From the NCBI GenBank assembly GCA_910589415.1, contig OU342630.1, positions 20,927,867 through 20,991,866 on the forward strand: DNA of 64,000 bases, read 5' to 3'. Below the pieces are notes generated by a model that worked only from the letters and a program-made list of their open reading frames with translations, did no database searches and had not been told where the DNA came from. Shown in pieces: positions 22,509 through 34,199 of this stretch. Each line of letters begins with the position of its first letter. Position 1 is the stretch's first letter. The position numbers were made by a program, and so were the translations under genes. Origin of the DNA: Malachius bipustulatus. Lineage: Eukaryota; Arthropoda; Insecta; Coleoptera; Melyridae.

Positions 22509-23508
22509 CAGGGTGTCTTGCTAAGGTTGGCCACCGGCCATATCTCGGAAACTAATGGGCCTATAACCTCAAAATAAAAAATATTCATACTTACCCATAA
22601 GTGATTACGAGAAATTCAATGAAAATATTTTCAAGATGGCCGCACTTCGTTATTTTAACGGAAACACCCTGTAAAACTTTATATTTTTTAAATGTCTGAA
22701 GAAATCGAATTCAGGTGGTTTTCACCACTGGAATTTAGATTGAGCGGTTTATGAGTTATAAACAAGTGAAAATCGAAAATTTTCAACTTCAAAGCAGTGT
22801 AGAACTAGAACGGCTCAAGATATCTAAAAACGGTTTACATGTTTCCTATCCTAACTTTTCATGTTTTATCCCACTAATGTCCGTATTCATCAAACTTCAA
22901 AATATAATCCTGGGGTTAAATTTTGAATTTTCTGACAGCTGATTGGTCTAATGCTCAATCCCTACGAACGCTACGAATTTTGAACCAATGACATGTTCCA
23001 AAATATAACCCTAGGGGTTATATTTATTGATGAATACGGGCCTATGTGGAGTAAATTTTAATACAGGGTGATGAAAATTATCCGATTTTTCATCACCCTG
23101 TATTAAAATTAAACCACATAGTAGGATACTATGTGAAAAGTTAAGATAGGGACATGTAAACCGTTTTTAAATATCTTGAGCCGTTCTAGTTCTACACTGC
23201 TTTGAAGTTGAAAATTTTCGATTTTCACTTGTTTATAACTCATAAACAGCTCAATCTAAATTCCAATGGTGATAACCACCTGTATTCGATTTCTTCAGAC
23301 ATTTAAAAAATATAATATTTTACAGGGTGTTTCTGTTAAAATAACGAAGTAGGTGTCAACTTCCGGTATTTAGGAAGTGCGGCCATCTTGAAAATATTTT
23401 CATTGAATTTCTCGTAATCACTTATGTCTGGAAATTTTTTATTTTGAGGTTATAGACCCATTAGTTTCCGAGATATGGCCGGTGGCCAGCCTTAAGCAGA
23501 CACCCCTG
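22509..23508. mobile_element. CAGGGTG foldback element
   Basis: Starts CAGGGTGTCTTGCTAAGG and ends in the complement at 23508, with TA on both sides. Arms are about 400 bases, and the shared centre TTTACATGTCCCTATCTTAA is also seen at 1-170. Internal copies of CAGGGTGTTTC (22662, 23326) show that arms are themselves built from older ends. A 275-bp relative is at 57217-57491. No coding capacity. Confidence 0.85.
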
Positions 23509-23559
23509 TATATATAGATACCTAATTATCAAGTTCTCCATAAGTTCTTACAAGATTGC

Positions 23560-24235
23560 AAAATTTCATGCACTAATCTTAAAACAAAAAGCTACCGGGA
23601 CGTTTTGAAAGTTAATAACTTGAATTTTTAGATGAATATACTTCATATAAAAATTTTGAATATATCCGCCATTTTATTTTTATTTTTTTCTTGAAATTTT
23701 TCAAGGTTAAAGGTTATTAGCATAGCTACTCTAAAAATTTAAGTTACTTTAAAAATATGCTCATTAATGGTTATAAAAATTTAGCCATTTTTACCCTTCT
23801 CAGAACTAATGCAATTTCATTTACACTAACTTCAAGTTCGAACAATATTCTTCCATTCCTGTTAACTTAATTTCAAGATCTTGCTTATAGAGGGGTTTAA
23901 ATAATGGCCTTTTAACGAAAATTTAAATGGGAGCCATTCTGAAACGGCTCGACCGATTTTGCTCAAATGCAATCCCAGATCATGTCTTACTCCTACAAAT
24001 ATTAAGTTCCCCTTGGTTGAAAAGTGCAACCTGAAATGGGAGGGGGAGGACAAGAATACCTATGTTTTTTTAGAATTTTGAAGGGACACCCTGTAGAAGT
24101 AACGCGATTTTAGGAAACTTTTTAACGAAAATCAAAATTCCTCCCGAAGTTCTCCAAGACTGCAAAATTCCGTTCCATAATCTTGAAAGATTAAGCTACA
24201 GTGGCTTTTTTAAAACCGAAAAGACACAATTAATG
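23560..24235. repeat. 14087-family repeat, inverted copy
   Basis: Complement of the unit at 14095-14700: TTTTGAAGGGACACCCTGTA and CGACCGATTTTGCTCAAATG are found in matching order. Together with 22270-22506 it probably formed one element before the 22509 foldback inserted. Confidence 0.6.
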
Positions 24236-25150
24236 ATAATTAATGATACTTATTAGTTTTGGTACATCACGTTATAACGGTATACCCTAGATGGTTCATC
24301 GGTTATATCCAGATTCGAGACGAGACAATGACATAACGTAAAGGCCACATATCAAATAGAAACAACAATCATATCATGTTTACCATTCTTGTAATTCAAT
24401 AATAAAATGTGGTCAATTTCAATTCGATGCCCTTTAGTGTAGATTAAAGAGAACAAGAAACCAAGAATCCGTACTTTTCTGGCTTTGCTGGAAACTTTGG
24501 CCAATTTTACCGTCCTATGTTTGACGAGGGAAAGCGACGAGTTTTCTTGTCCGGATACTCGGGTAGCTAAGCAACGCACGGAAATATCCTCCACGGTCTT
24601 GTTGCGAGGGTAACCGGAAACGCGAAACGTAAGTTCAAGCGACAAGTACAGGTGAGACATGCTTACTTTCAACTTGAAATAAGAAAAACATTGCCAACTA
24701 TTTCACAGTTGACATTGATTGGTTGCACACCTGTAATAGTGTTGTTAATAAAAATAAGAATGACATTAACGCGTGCGCCCATAATCAATTCATAGGTACA
24801 TACTTGGAAATTGTGCGCTAATAAATAAGTATATTATTAATGCCAGGTATGAGAGTGGACAGTTATGTGCGAGGGAAATTATACGGCGATCGCTCTTTCT
24901 AATCGATCGATATGTTTACGTATTGAATTAGACAAAACAGTAATGTGCTGTGATTTTAACAATGTACATCGCTAATTCGTGAAACATTGCTATAATCAGA
25001 TAACGATACAATGTTTATTGTTAAATTAATCATACTACGCATAGTAAATCAAATAGTGTTTTAATAAACAACACAGTGCCGTGAAAAAACAACAAAATGT
25101 GTTTCATCAGTGTACTGGTTTATCTGCAGGAAGCAAATTAAAATAAAAAA
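24236..25150. other. Possible host flank, no gene established
   Basis: This stretch has few repeat signatures and ordinary composition. A 106-codon minus-strand frame (24672-24352) has no recognisable domain. It may be the 5' flank of the candidate exon at 25151. Confidence 0.3.
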
Positions 25151-25188
25151 ATGTCTATAATTAAGAAGAGTTGCTCTAGAAGATCTGA
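25151..25188 (+). CDS. Candidate initial coding exon of an unknown gene
   Basis: ATG in the context AAAAAAATG opens MSIIKKSCSRRS and runs into a strong donor, GA|GTAAGTACTT. An initiator-like CATCAGT lies at about 25106. The next exon cannot be located, so this is only a signal-based guess. Confidence 0.25.
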
Positions 25189-25799
25189 GTAAGTACTTAT
25201 TGTTTAAAAATATTAGTCTCTTTTGGGTAGGTAGTAGTATAAAATTTGACTTTCGGTAAATATTTCACTGCCACTGCAGGAACTGGAACCTACTTGTTGA
25301 GTCGATTTAGAATGTAACAGCGTTTTTTCCTTACCTACTACTATGACGACGCTTGACGAATGGTTGCAGATAATCCAAATCCACCTTATCTTATTATAGG
25401 TACATTAATACCCTGTCACTTTCGCATTCAGTGTCTATGTCATGGCAAAGTGCAAAATGCATGCTCAAGGCATTGAAGAAATCGATACGGTTTATAATAG
25501 ATTCCAAAAGAAATACATAATTTTAATCATTTTCTGATCCTGTGCATAGGTTCATGAGATTATTCCAACTAAGGACTGCATCAAACAAATCATTAATAAG
25601 TTCTAACAATAGCTGTACCTAAGCTTAATCTCTAAAATTTGCCACGAAAAAATAAGTTAATTATGAAAACTATAATTTTGATAAATCCTTTCATAAAGTT
25701 GCCAATTTGATTGTCATTTTAGTTTCGTAATGCCATCCTGTTAGGCATAAGTGCCTAAAAGTGACATACATACTTTTACGCACTTGTGCTAAAAGTGTC
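25189..25799. other. No gene recognised
   Basis: Nothing beyond single short words shared with repeats. If 25151-25188 is an exon, this is intron. Confidence 0.3.
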
Positions 25800-25842
25800 A
25801 TTATGATAATTGAAAGCAAGTTTTCTTGAATCTTCATGAATA
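25800..25842. repeat. Left piece of the 7040-family repeat
   Basis: TTGAAAGCAAGTTTTCTTGA corresponds to about 7150-7170. The repeat resumes at 27946 after the foldback, which reconstructs an empty TA target. Confidence 0.5.
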
Positions 25843-27943
25843 GTCGCGCCGGGCTGAGTTTTTGAAATTAGTAAATTTGTAACCGGCAAATGCCTATACA
25901 GGGTGTATTGTAACGTCCGCATAATATTAGCACCACGCGATTCTACATCAAAAACAGAACAAAAAAGTCCTCAACAGTTTTTCCTTGATGTACACAGATT
26001 TTAAGATATGGACAATTTAACGTTCTTAAATTTTGCAACACTGGCGCTGGTATAAAAATTAAGATAACTTATTAGACGTGAAGTCACCTCACTGGTATAG
26101 TGTGCCGTTGCTATGTAATCGAAAAAAGGTGCAACAAGACAAATGTCATGCTGCGACGTGTCAATGTTGCAATTTTTTTTAAGATTTTTTATTTTTTCAA
26201 TTTTTTATTCAACAATTAAAACGCGCAGTTGCAATATTAATTGGAAGTATTGGAACTCAGGAAATCAAATAATTCCTAGTTTTGAAATGTTAATTAAAAC
26301 CATTTTTACCAAAGAAAAAATCTAAAATTTTGGATAATTTGGCTATTTTACTTCTTACTTAACAATTTTTCAATAATATTAAGCAAAATTTTTAGTATTA
26401 AAAAACTTCAAATTTAAACTACAATGGTCGATAACTTCGTTATTTGAGGTCTAAGAGCTAAACGGTATTAAAACTTTATGTTCTGTTTTTGATGTAGAAT
26501 CACGTGGTGCTAATATTATGCGGACGTTACAATACACCCTGTAGATTCATGTTGGGGAAGGCAATACAAAAGCTCTCTCGTCGAGTGTGTCTACTAAATT
26601 TAGTGTCAGATGGTTTTTTATTATAAACAATGTAGGTGCGAAATCGGTTTTTCCAACTTTCCGGAAAACATTGTAGGGACAAGTGATGCACAGACACAAA
26701 ATGCGTAATCAAAAGACCAATGAAATGAGCCCCGACACATCAAAATCGGACGATCCTTTCAAAAGTTATTGCAAAAAAACGGCAAAAAAACGTGTTTTTT
26801 TAGCTTTCTTTCAATTGTTTATAGGGTTGTTGTTAATTATTAAAATGCAATTAGTTTACCCAAAAGTAATGAGTCTTAACGTATCGAAAAGGTGTGCGAA
26901 ATATGAGCGCTGTGTGATTAATAGTTTTTTTCAAAATCCTATTTATTTATCCCGTTTTACGAATTATGCAACAACTTTAAACCTTTGTTATGAGAAAATT
27001 TATGAACGAAAAAGGTTTTACAGCCACGTAATTCAAAGGTGAGAAGCTGACTTAGACTTGTATTTTCACAAAATTTTATTTTTTCGCCGGAAACCCTTCT
27101 AAATTAAACAAATAAGTATACTGAAATATAGCAGTTTTTTTTATAAACATTTAGAATAAGTTGCAAACTGTTCACGTCAGTGAAATAAAATATGCTGAAT
27201 TTGAATGCCAGTTAAAAAACACGCATTTAAAAAAAAAGTTCCTAGACCCTTTTGGAGGCTCTAATTTATTCTAAATGTTTATAAAAAAAACCTGCTGTAT
27301 TTCAGTAGCTACTTATTTGTTTAATTCAGAAGAGTTTTCGGCAAAAAAATAAAATTTGGTGAAAATACAAGTCTAAGTCAGCCTCTTACCTTCAAATTAA
27401 GTGACTGTAAAACCTTCTTCGTTCATAAATTTTCTCATAACAAAGGTTTAAAGTTGTTGTATAATTCGTAAAACGGGGTAAATAAATAGGATTTTGCAAA
27501 AACTATTGATCACACAGCGCTCATCTTTCACGCATCTTTTCGATACATTAGGACTCATTACTTTTGGGTAAACTAATCGCATTTTAATAATTAACAACAA
27601 CCCTATAAACAATTGAAAAAAAGGCTAAAAAACGCGTTTTTTTGCCTTTTTTTTGCAATAACTTTTGAACGAATCGTCCGATTTTGATATATCGAGGCTC
27701 ATTTTGTTGGTCTTTTGATTGCGCATTTTGTGTCTGTGCATCACTTTTACTACAATGCTCGAAAACTCAGAAAAACCGATTTCGCACCTACATTGTTTAT
27801 AATAAAAAACCATCTGACACTAAATTTAGTAGACACTCGACGAGAGAGCTTTTGTATTGCCTTCCCCAACATGAATTCACATGAATTTGCCGGTTACAAA
27901 TTTTCTTCATTTTACGTTCATTCTAAAGTCAGCCCGGCGCGAC
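25843..27943. mobile_element. Large foldback with GTCGCGCCGGGC ends
   Basis: Starts GTCGCGCCGGGCTGA and ends in the complement GCCCGGCGCGAC, with TA at 25841-25842 and 27944-27945. The arms pair almost to the centre near 27160-27260, for example GACACAAAATGCG at about 26693 with its complement at 27721. A CAGGGTG foldback (25899-26541) sits in the left arm only, so the right arm shows the undisturbed sequence. No coding capacity. Confidence 0.8.
25899..26541. mobile_element. CAGGGTG foldback nested in the left arm
   Basis: Ends CAGGGTGTATTGTAACGTCC and its complement pair for over 60 bases. TA flanks both sides. It is absent from the corresponding place in the other arm of the host foldback (about 27890), which dates it as younger. 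Confidence 0.85.
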
Positions 27944-27945
27944 TA

Positions 27946-28250
27946 GAAGCCTGTTACTTTGACAATATAAAATACCAATCTCTAAAGTTCATTAATTTAT
28001 ATTTATCTTGGCGACTTAGTTTCTTGGCAATTTAACGAAAAAAGTCTTGTTTGACACGCGTTGCAAAAGAAGTGTTTAATCACTTGACAATAATTGTTTA
28101 AGAACTTGACAATTGGCATTGGCAAGCTCTGTCTTCGGTCTCGTTTCGGGCTCGTTTGACAATGTTCGTCCGCGCTTAAGACACTCCCATTTTGCAACTT
28201 GTAAGTTGTAATCACAAATAGACTAGATATTATTCACAATCAATAATCAC
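27946..28250. repeat. Right piece of the 7040-family repeat
   Basis: Matches 7180-7450, sharing ATAAAATACCAAT and ACACTCCCATTTTGCAACTT. Confidence 0.6.
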
Positions 28251-28944
28251 AATAATGTGGTACTAATTATACCACAGTTATAAATTTTATAACTAACGTT
28301 ATAAAATTTCAAGAGCTAGCTAAAATAATAGGAAAACCGAAGGAAATTCCACTGAACTCTAAAAAAAAAAACATTAATTTCTCATAGTATCAAAAATGTT
28401 GGATATAATAATTTTATAATCCATATTAAAATGCCTTGAAGACTTCAACACGCCCCTCCAAGTAACTTGTCAATCAACTACTTAAATATTTAAGAAATGG
28501 TAGGTAAAATGTATGTCAATTTTTAAGTCGGTAAGAACCAATTTTGATATTACACAAACAACCTCCTTGATCGCAACCTTATAAATCTTCTAACTCGTGC
28601 GACAGGTCATGGCAGCATTCTTCTGGAAACTGTGTTTGAAACACTGACAAACATGTAATTTATTCCAAACTTGCCCCGTTGTTTCTTTCAGAAAATATGT
28701 CTTCTTATAAATCATCTCCATCAACTTCCACCGAGTATAGGGTGCTCGTTTTTAGAGAAAGTGCACGGGGATCCGTTTCATAATAGATACGAAATAGGTT
28801 AAATTGAGGTAAAGCTGCGCATTTTTGTGCGCTGACTTGTAATCTAAAAACAAATTTAGGATAGCTTCATTCGTTGCTGAATCATAGGCTGAAAAAACTG
28901 GAAAATCTCAGGTTCTAATTTTTTTACTGCAAAAAAAAAAGGTT
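28251..28944. other. No gene recognised
   Basis: AT-rich sequence without element ends, RT motifs or clear exons. Confidence 0.3.
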
Positions 28945-30065
28945 GTACTTATATGTTTTAGCAAGGGAAGAGTTTCAGAGTCTCCACTTTTCAAGCTCCT
29001 AGACAAAACCAATTTACCAACTACATATATCAAATACCTTGACATTGTCTTTGACAGAAAGCTCAATTGAAAGCAGCGCATCAATCAGATCAAGAAAGGG
29101 TGTATTAATGGCCTCAACCTTATGAGAGCCTTGTCGGGTCACTCCTGAAGGGCTGATAGAAATCGACTACGGAATCATTCTTCTACGGACTTTTCCTCCA
29201 GGATCTCCTACTTTATGACTATCAAAGTCATACAATAGACAGCCTTGCGAATCGTTACTGGCGCTTTTCGCACCACTCCTATAAATAGATAGTCTTTTTA
29301 AGCTTACCGGCGAACTCCCCTTCCACTTTCGTGCTAAATTCCTATTGCTTAACTACGCCACAAACATATTGGTAAACCCCAATTGTTTCAACTAGCCCCT
29401 CTTACTTTTCAACACTTATAAAATTCTTCTTGATTCTCAATCCACACATCATATCCGCTTTCCACCAACATAATATACGTAACACTGAATCTGAGACAAA
29501 TCCCTATAGGTCACAATCTATCTCTCCAATCATGCCAGCTCCCTGGGTCCCACTAATTGGATTTAAACTTAGTGAATTCCCAAATCGAATTGTCTTTTTA
29601 AATACCCCCTCTCATGTTGGCATCAAAGCTAATGAAGAAGCAGACGCTTCGGCAAGCGCAGGGGCCTCATCCAAGTTTATCCGCAACACAACGTTCCATT
29701 CCACCAGCGACGTTAAAGCTCAGAATAGAACCAAATTTTTCCAAATCAAGCAAGAAAATTGAAACCTCAACCAATCTTTCCCCAAATCTCTTATGCCCTC
29801 TGTGTCAACCAGCATCTCTCTCCCTACCAATAGACGCTAAAGGTTAAGCTGAACAAAATCCGATTTGGATACACCCGACTTACAATTATTTTCTTCTCTT
29901 CAGACTTCAGAGAAATACCTCCTACCTGCCCATCATGCAATACTAAACTCACTATTCACATTTTCAGCTCATGTCCAACTGTACAGCCGTCAAGATCCAA
30001 ACACAAAATCGAACTTTCCAGTGTCATCCTTGTCAATCCAAACCAATTTGATCACATATTTCGTT
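28945..30065 (+). pseudogene. LINE 3' end: RT thumb plus RNase H, decayed
   Basis: Translating in shifting frames gives KYLDIVFDRKLN (the end of the RT domain), INQIKKGCINGLNLMRALSGHS, and TALRIVTGAFRTTPI. An RNase H tail follows, with FLNTPSHVGIKANEEADASA in place of the usual W-x-PSHVGI-GNE-AD. This order, RT then RNase H, fits an I/R1-type non-LTR retrotransposon. Numerous frameshifts and stops show long decay. The palm and endonuclease parts are missing, so it is a 5' truncated 3' fragment. Confidence 0.7.
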
Positions 30066-30566
30066 TCCTAAAAGAAACTGGTTACTTGATATGATCTAGA
30101 ACATAAATAATCTGCTAATAACCATCAGCGGTTGATGAAGAAAAAATTCACCCATATCTTTTTTAATGTCGAAAATATTTTAATATTTTTTTGTAGGCTT
30201 ACATTAAGTAGTCATGAGCTATTCATTCGACATTTTAATTATTTCGAAAACCGACAAGATCCTATGGTTTTCAAAGTCGACTTTTGTTTTTCTCATGGCT
30301 TGTATTCTTTTTTTTCTTTTATGTTTAGCTTTCTTATCATATATGCTACAGGCCAAACGAGTTTATCCTAGGACATACTAGTTTGACCTAATATGAACTG
30401 ATAATAAAGAAATAAGAGAAGAAAAATATAGATAATTTTGAGTGACAATAAACACTGATTATTTTCGTTTTATTTTCTTGAGATCGTTAAAATATTACAC
30501 AAGCAATGGTGATCTTTTATGATTGTATTGGAAGCAAAAGAAAAATCGCACCATGTAGGGGCCATA
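30066..30566. other. No gene recognised
   Basis: AT-rich flank of the decayed LINE. One 79-codon frame (30132-30371) without a known domain. Confidence 0.3.
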
Positions 30567-31074
30567 CAGTGAGGACGTTTATAGTGTCCCCCTGACCTTA
30601 AATTTTGATCCTAATGAGATACATCTTTGTTGCAAAAACTAAATCAAATGTCATCAATTTTTACTACTTTTTGACGTGAAACTCGTTTGTCAAATGTCAA
30701 AGATGACGTTGCAGTCGCTGTCAACTTCCAAATTTTGAGGGGCATGGAGGGGGAACTTCTTTTTAAATATATTTTGATTATTTACGCAAAGATTATGTTT
30801 GTTTTCAATTTTGATAATTTCTTTGTCGACGGCATTTATAGTCCCTACCCTCTTTAAATTCTAAGCCGACTATCCCCATGTCCATCAAATTTTTGAAGTT
30901 GACAGTGACTGCAATATCAAATTTAACATTTTACAAATCAGTTTTAATTAGGTACCTATGTCAAAAAGTTGTAAAATTCATGCTACATATTATTTGGTTT
31001 AGTTTTTTACCAAAATTCTATCTTATTTGGAGCAAAATTTAAGTGTGGGAATGGGGTTTCGAACGTCCTCACTC
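30567..31074. mobile_element. Probable MITE with CAGTGAGGACGTT ends
   Basis: CAGTGAGGACGTT at 30567 is matched by AACGTCCTCACT at 31062. Inner blocks around GCAGTCGCTGTCAACTTC and GAAGTTGACAGTGACTGC are also inverted. The right terminus departs from the left by a few bases. Confidence 0.45.
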
Positions 31075-31378
31075 ACACAAAGACTTGACAAACAAAAATT
31101 GACAACTAGCATGGTTTTTGTGATTTGAAATTTTCGAACCTTGAGATTTGGGGAGATTTTTATAGTGGTGACCCATTCACGCAGTGGGGACGCTAGAGTC
31201 AAGATCCCCTCCATATCTCTCTGTGCACGAGACATGCCCACGACATAGAGTGATATACGGATTAACGGAGAGCCCACATTCGGACATTCACCGACGCCGT
31301 TGCCCGTAGTGCAGACCTTTAGTCACGACACGACAATTAGGTTGGGGGAGGTGGTCCGCGGTAGGGATCTCGTGAGCT

Positions 31379-31618
31379 ACTATACCTCAGTCGGCCAAAA
31401 GATATAGTAATAAAAGTGCGCGGTAAGTTTACAATCCAGGTAGGCAGACCTTATACACAAGAATTATATACACAAACCTTAGAATGCCCTTCTGATTGGT
31501 TTACCGGAACCAGGTAACCAATAAATAAGGCACTATCTGCCTACAGATGTGACTACTTGGACCTTAAAAGCTTGTGCGCAGTTTTATTACTATATCTGTT
31601 GGTCGACTGAGGTATAGT
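31379..31618. mobile_element. 240-bp MITE, ACTATACCTCAGTCG ends
   Basis: Inverted ends of about 50 bases: ACTATACCTCAGTCGGCC at the left, complement at the right, followed by AGATATAGTAATAAAA. No ORF. Confidence 0.65.
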
Positions 31619-31760
31619 CCAAGTTTTGGATCCGACGAGCTATCACCGCTGCTAACCTTACTCACTGTCGCTCATTTGTACAGCTTTAGGCTAGCCGTCA
31701 CCTGGGCGCGCCCGATGGCGTATCTCAACCGCACAGGAGTTTGGTCTGTAACATATTATA

Positions 31761-32971
31761 TTGTTTTTTTCGTGACATTCGGTATAAAAAATCAAGGAAA
31801 CTCGCCACATTCAAAAAATAATTTTTTCCAACATTTCATTCTTTTAATTTGAAAAAAAGATACCGAACGGAAATAAATTGACGTCATATTTGATTTTTGG
31901 GTGAAAATTTCACGCCATCAATTTTCAGCCAATAAAGTACGAGCATTGCTTACCGTTGCCACGGTTATTTGTGTATTATATCGGAAATTTTCTCCTGCAG
32001 GGGTAAGCTGGAGAGTATTATAGTGGAAATTTTTTGACGTTTAATAGTGACAAACCGGATCTTTATAAATGTCAACTGTTGACTGTTGCTGTTATTAATA
32101 TTAATCAACTAATGCGTTTTGTTAAAGTTTCTATTATAATTTAATATTAAAGTGATGTTTTCGCGTATTACCACGTATGAAATCACGGATTCACTATCGA
32201 AAAAATGATCTGAAGAAACCTAATTTACCTAATTTAGTAATTCTATGTGAAATAGGTAGGTACTTACATAATTTTTCGGATTAACTCACGGCGAATTCAT
32301 GGGGGTTCGACCACTTTATCTTTATAATTAATTGTATGGCACTTTTTGTTGGTAGAATCCATCTGCTGAGCTAATCCTTGCGCTTTGGAAAGAATGGCAT
32401 CTAATCAATACTAATCATAATTACTATTGTACCGCAATTGTCGACTTATCATTATCAAAAACCACACTCGGATGGTGAAGTTTAGAAACTAAAATTTGTG
32501 TTTGACAGCGCTAATAATGACGGCGCAGTTATTAAACGTCAGTTTGGCGTTGTCACGTGATTATGTTACGCCGCCATGTCATATTTTTATTTAACAATTA
32601 AATTGTAATTTTTCTATTCAAAACTAATTTTGTTGTGAAATTTTCTTTCCAAATACCACTCGAAATCAAATTATACCAGGAAATTTTGTTCTCGCTTACG
32701 AATATTTTAAGAAAATTATCCCTCGCCTTCGGCTCGCGATAATTTTCGAAATATTCGTGAGCTCGAAAAAATTTCCGGAAATAATTTGACCTCTAGTGGT
32801 ATTACATGTGAATATTTTTTGCTTATTGCGTGAAAAAATTGCCTTTCTTCGGAAAAAACAAATAGGTACACATTTTTTTTGTTTTTTTTTTGTTTTTTTT
32901 TGTTTTTATACCGTATTTTTAAATAACGATTTATACCGTGATTTTTTATACCGAGTGACATGAAAAACAAA
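31761..32971. mobile_element. 1.2-kb element, ends carry GGTATAAAAAATCA
   Basis: Left end 31761-31795 and right end 32937-32971 pair as TTTTTCRTGNCAYTCGGTAT and following. The right side also holds extra copies of the ATACCGTATTTTT word. The interior includes the 156-bp hairpin at 32651-32806. No transposase is seen. Confidence 0.5.
32651..32806. repeat. Long hairpin with CG-rich apex
   Basis: Arms of about 75 bases (AATACCACTCGAAATCAAAT to CCCTCGC, complement after) close on CTTCG. The apex reads CCTCGCCTTCGGCTCGC. One of a set of similar apices up to 41.7 kb. Confidence 0.65.
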
Positions 32972-33483
32972 ATAACGGCCATAAGAAGCAAAAGTTGACT
33001 ATGACAATTTTAAGATCGTGTTTGTTTTATTTTTTCTAAATATAAAATGAAGAGCTCTTGACGACTGAAGTAAACCTACAAAAAATGATTTATTTATTTT
33101 CAATAAAAAAGAAATAGTTAAATTTAGAATTCGCGATTATTCAGTTTTATTTGACAATTATTATACGGTTTATTGGACAAAAAGTGAAAAACGTACTAAA
33201 ATTGCTCATGACGTCAATTCATGGGTTTTTTAGGTTTCACACCCTTTGAACTTCTATGCCAATAGAAATAAAAAAAATTAAATACCGAGCGTAGATTATC
33301 ATCTCATTTTCTCATTTTCTACAAAAAAGTACTCTTTTTAAAAGTGCAGCCCAGTCTTATCGTTTAGAAGATAATCGCATTTGAATGTTTATTTATTTTT
33401 ATTTATTTATTTAGAGATCAACTGCCTAACAGGACAAAACCCTTAAATGGCAGGAAATAAAATACAAAAGTGAGCTCTATCTA
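32972..33483. other. No gene recognised
   Basis: AT-rich. A (TTTA)n-like stretch lies at 33388-33412. Confidence 0.3.
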
Positions 33484-33485
33484 TA

Positions 33486-34185
33486 CAGGGTGCTCTACAA
33501 GCTCTATGACAAACTTTGACAGATGGTAGGTTGCTTGATTTTAAACATATATTTTTTTAATAAACATGGTTCCGATTCGTTTTTGTTTAGAAGTTACAAG
33601 CATTCTTAGAACACGACCTTTTAGAGTTTATTGATGACGTGCAACTCAATATTATTCAAAATATGTGGTATCAGCATGACGGTGCACCACCACATAGAGG
33701 AAGACAAGTTGCTGCTTGGCTAAATGAACATTTCCCGAATAAATGGATAGGTCAAGGAGGTCCAATATCATGGCCACCTCGTTCTCCCGATCTGAATCCT
33801 CTGGATTTTTATTTATGGGGACACATGAAGCAGCTGGTCTACCATGTTGAAATCGCTACCCATCAGCAGTTACTTGAAAGAATTCAAGATGCAGCTAACC
33901 AAATAAGAAATGATCCAAATCTCATTCTTCGAGTGACCGAATCTTTAGTTCGTCGATGTGAGGCTTGCATTCAAGCTGAGGGTGGACATTTCGAACAATT
34001 TTTATAGTCTTAAGTTTTGTGATTATCATTTAATTTAAATTTTTATTGTTGATTGTTAATAAAGGTTAAATGCTTGTAACTTCTAAACAAAAACGAATCG
34101 GACCCATGTTTATTAAAAAAATATGTTTAAAATCAAGCAACCTACCATCTGTCAAAGTTTGTCATAGAGCTTGTAGAACACCCTG
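33486..34185 (+). mobile_element. Internally deleted Tc1/mariner-type transposon
   Basis: Inverted ends of about 125 bases begin CAGGGTGCTCTACAAGCTC, with TA at 33484-33485 and 34186-34187. At 700 bases it is too short for a full transposon. It keeps the 3' half of the transposase gene. A related but much-interrupted copy is at 50929-54040. It shows directly that CAGGGTG ends belong to a Tc1/mariner-type transposase family. Confidence 0.85.
33606..34007 (+). pseudogene. Tc1/mariner-type transposase, C-terminal half
   Basis: The frame encodes DLLEFIDDVQLNI, then WYQHDGAPPH with the second catalytic aspartate. After 36 residues comes the third acidic position in SPDLNPLDFYLWG, and a conserved C-terminus ending EGGHFEQFL. 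The DNA-binding half and the first catalytic aspartate are deleted, so the product cannot cut DNA. The frame itself is intact with no stops, which points to a recent origin. The residue spacing is near the D37D class of mariner-like enzymes; the exact clade needs an alignment. Confidence 0.85.
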
Positions 34186-34199
34186 TATAGAGAAACAAC

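Noticed and set aside
24352..24672. 106-codon minus-strand frame as a host gene
   Set aside because: No recognisable family, no conserved motif and no splice context; length is compatible with chance.
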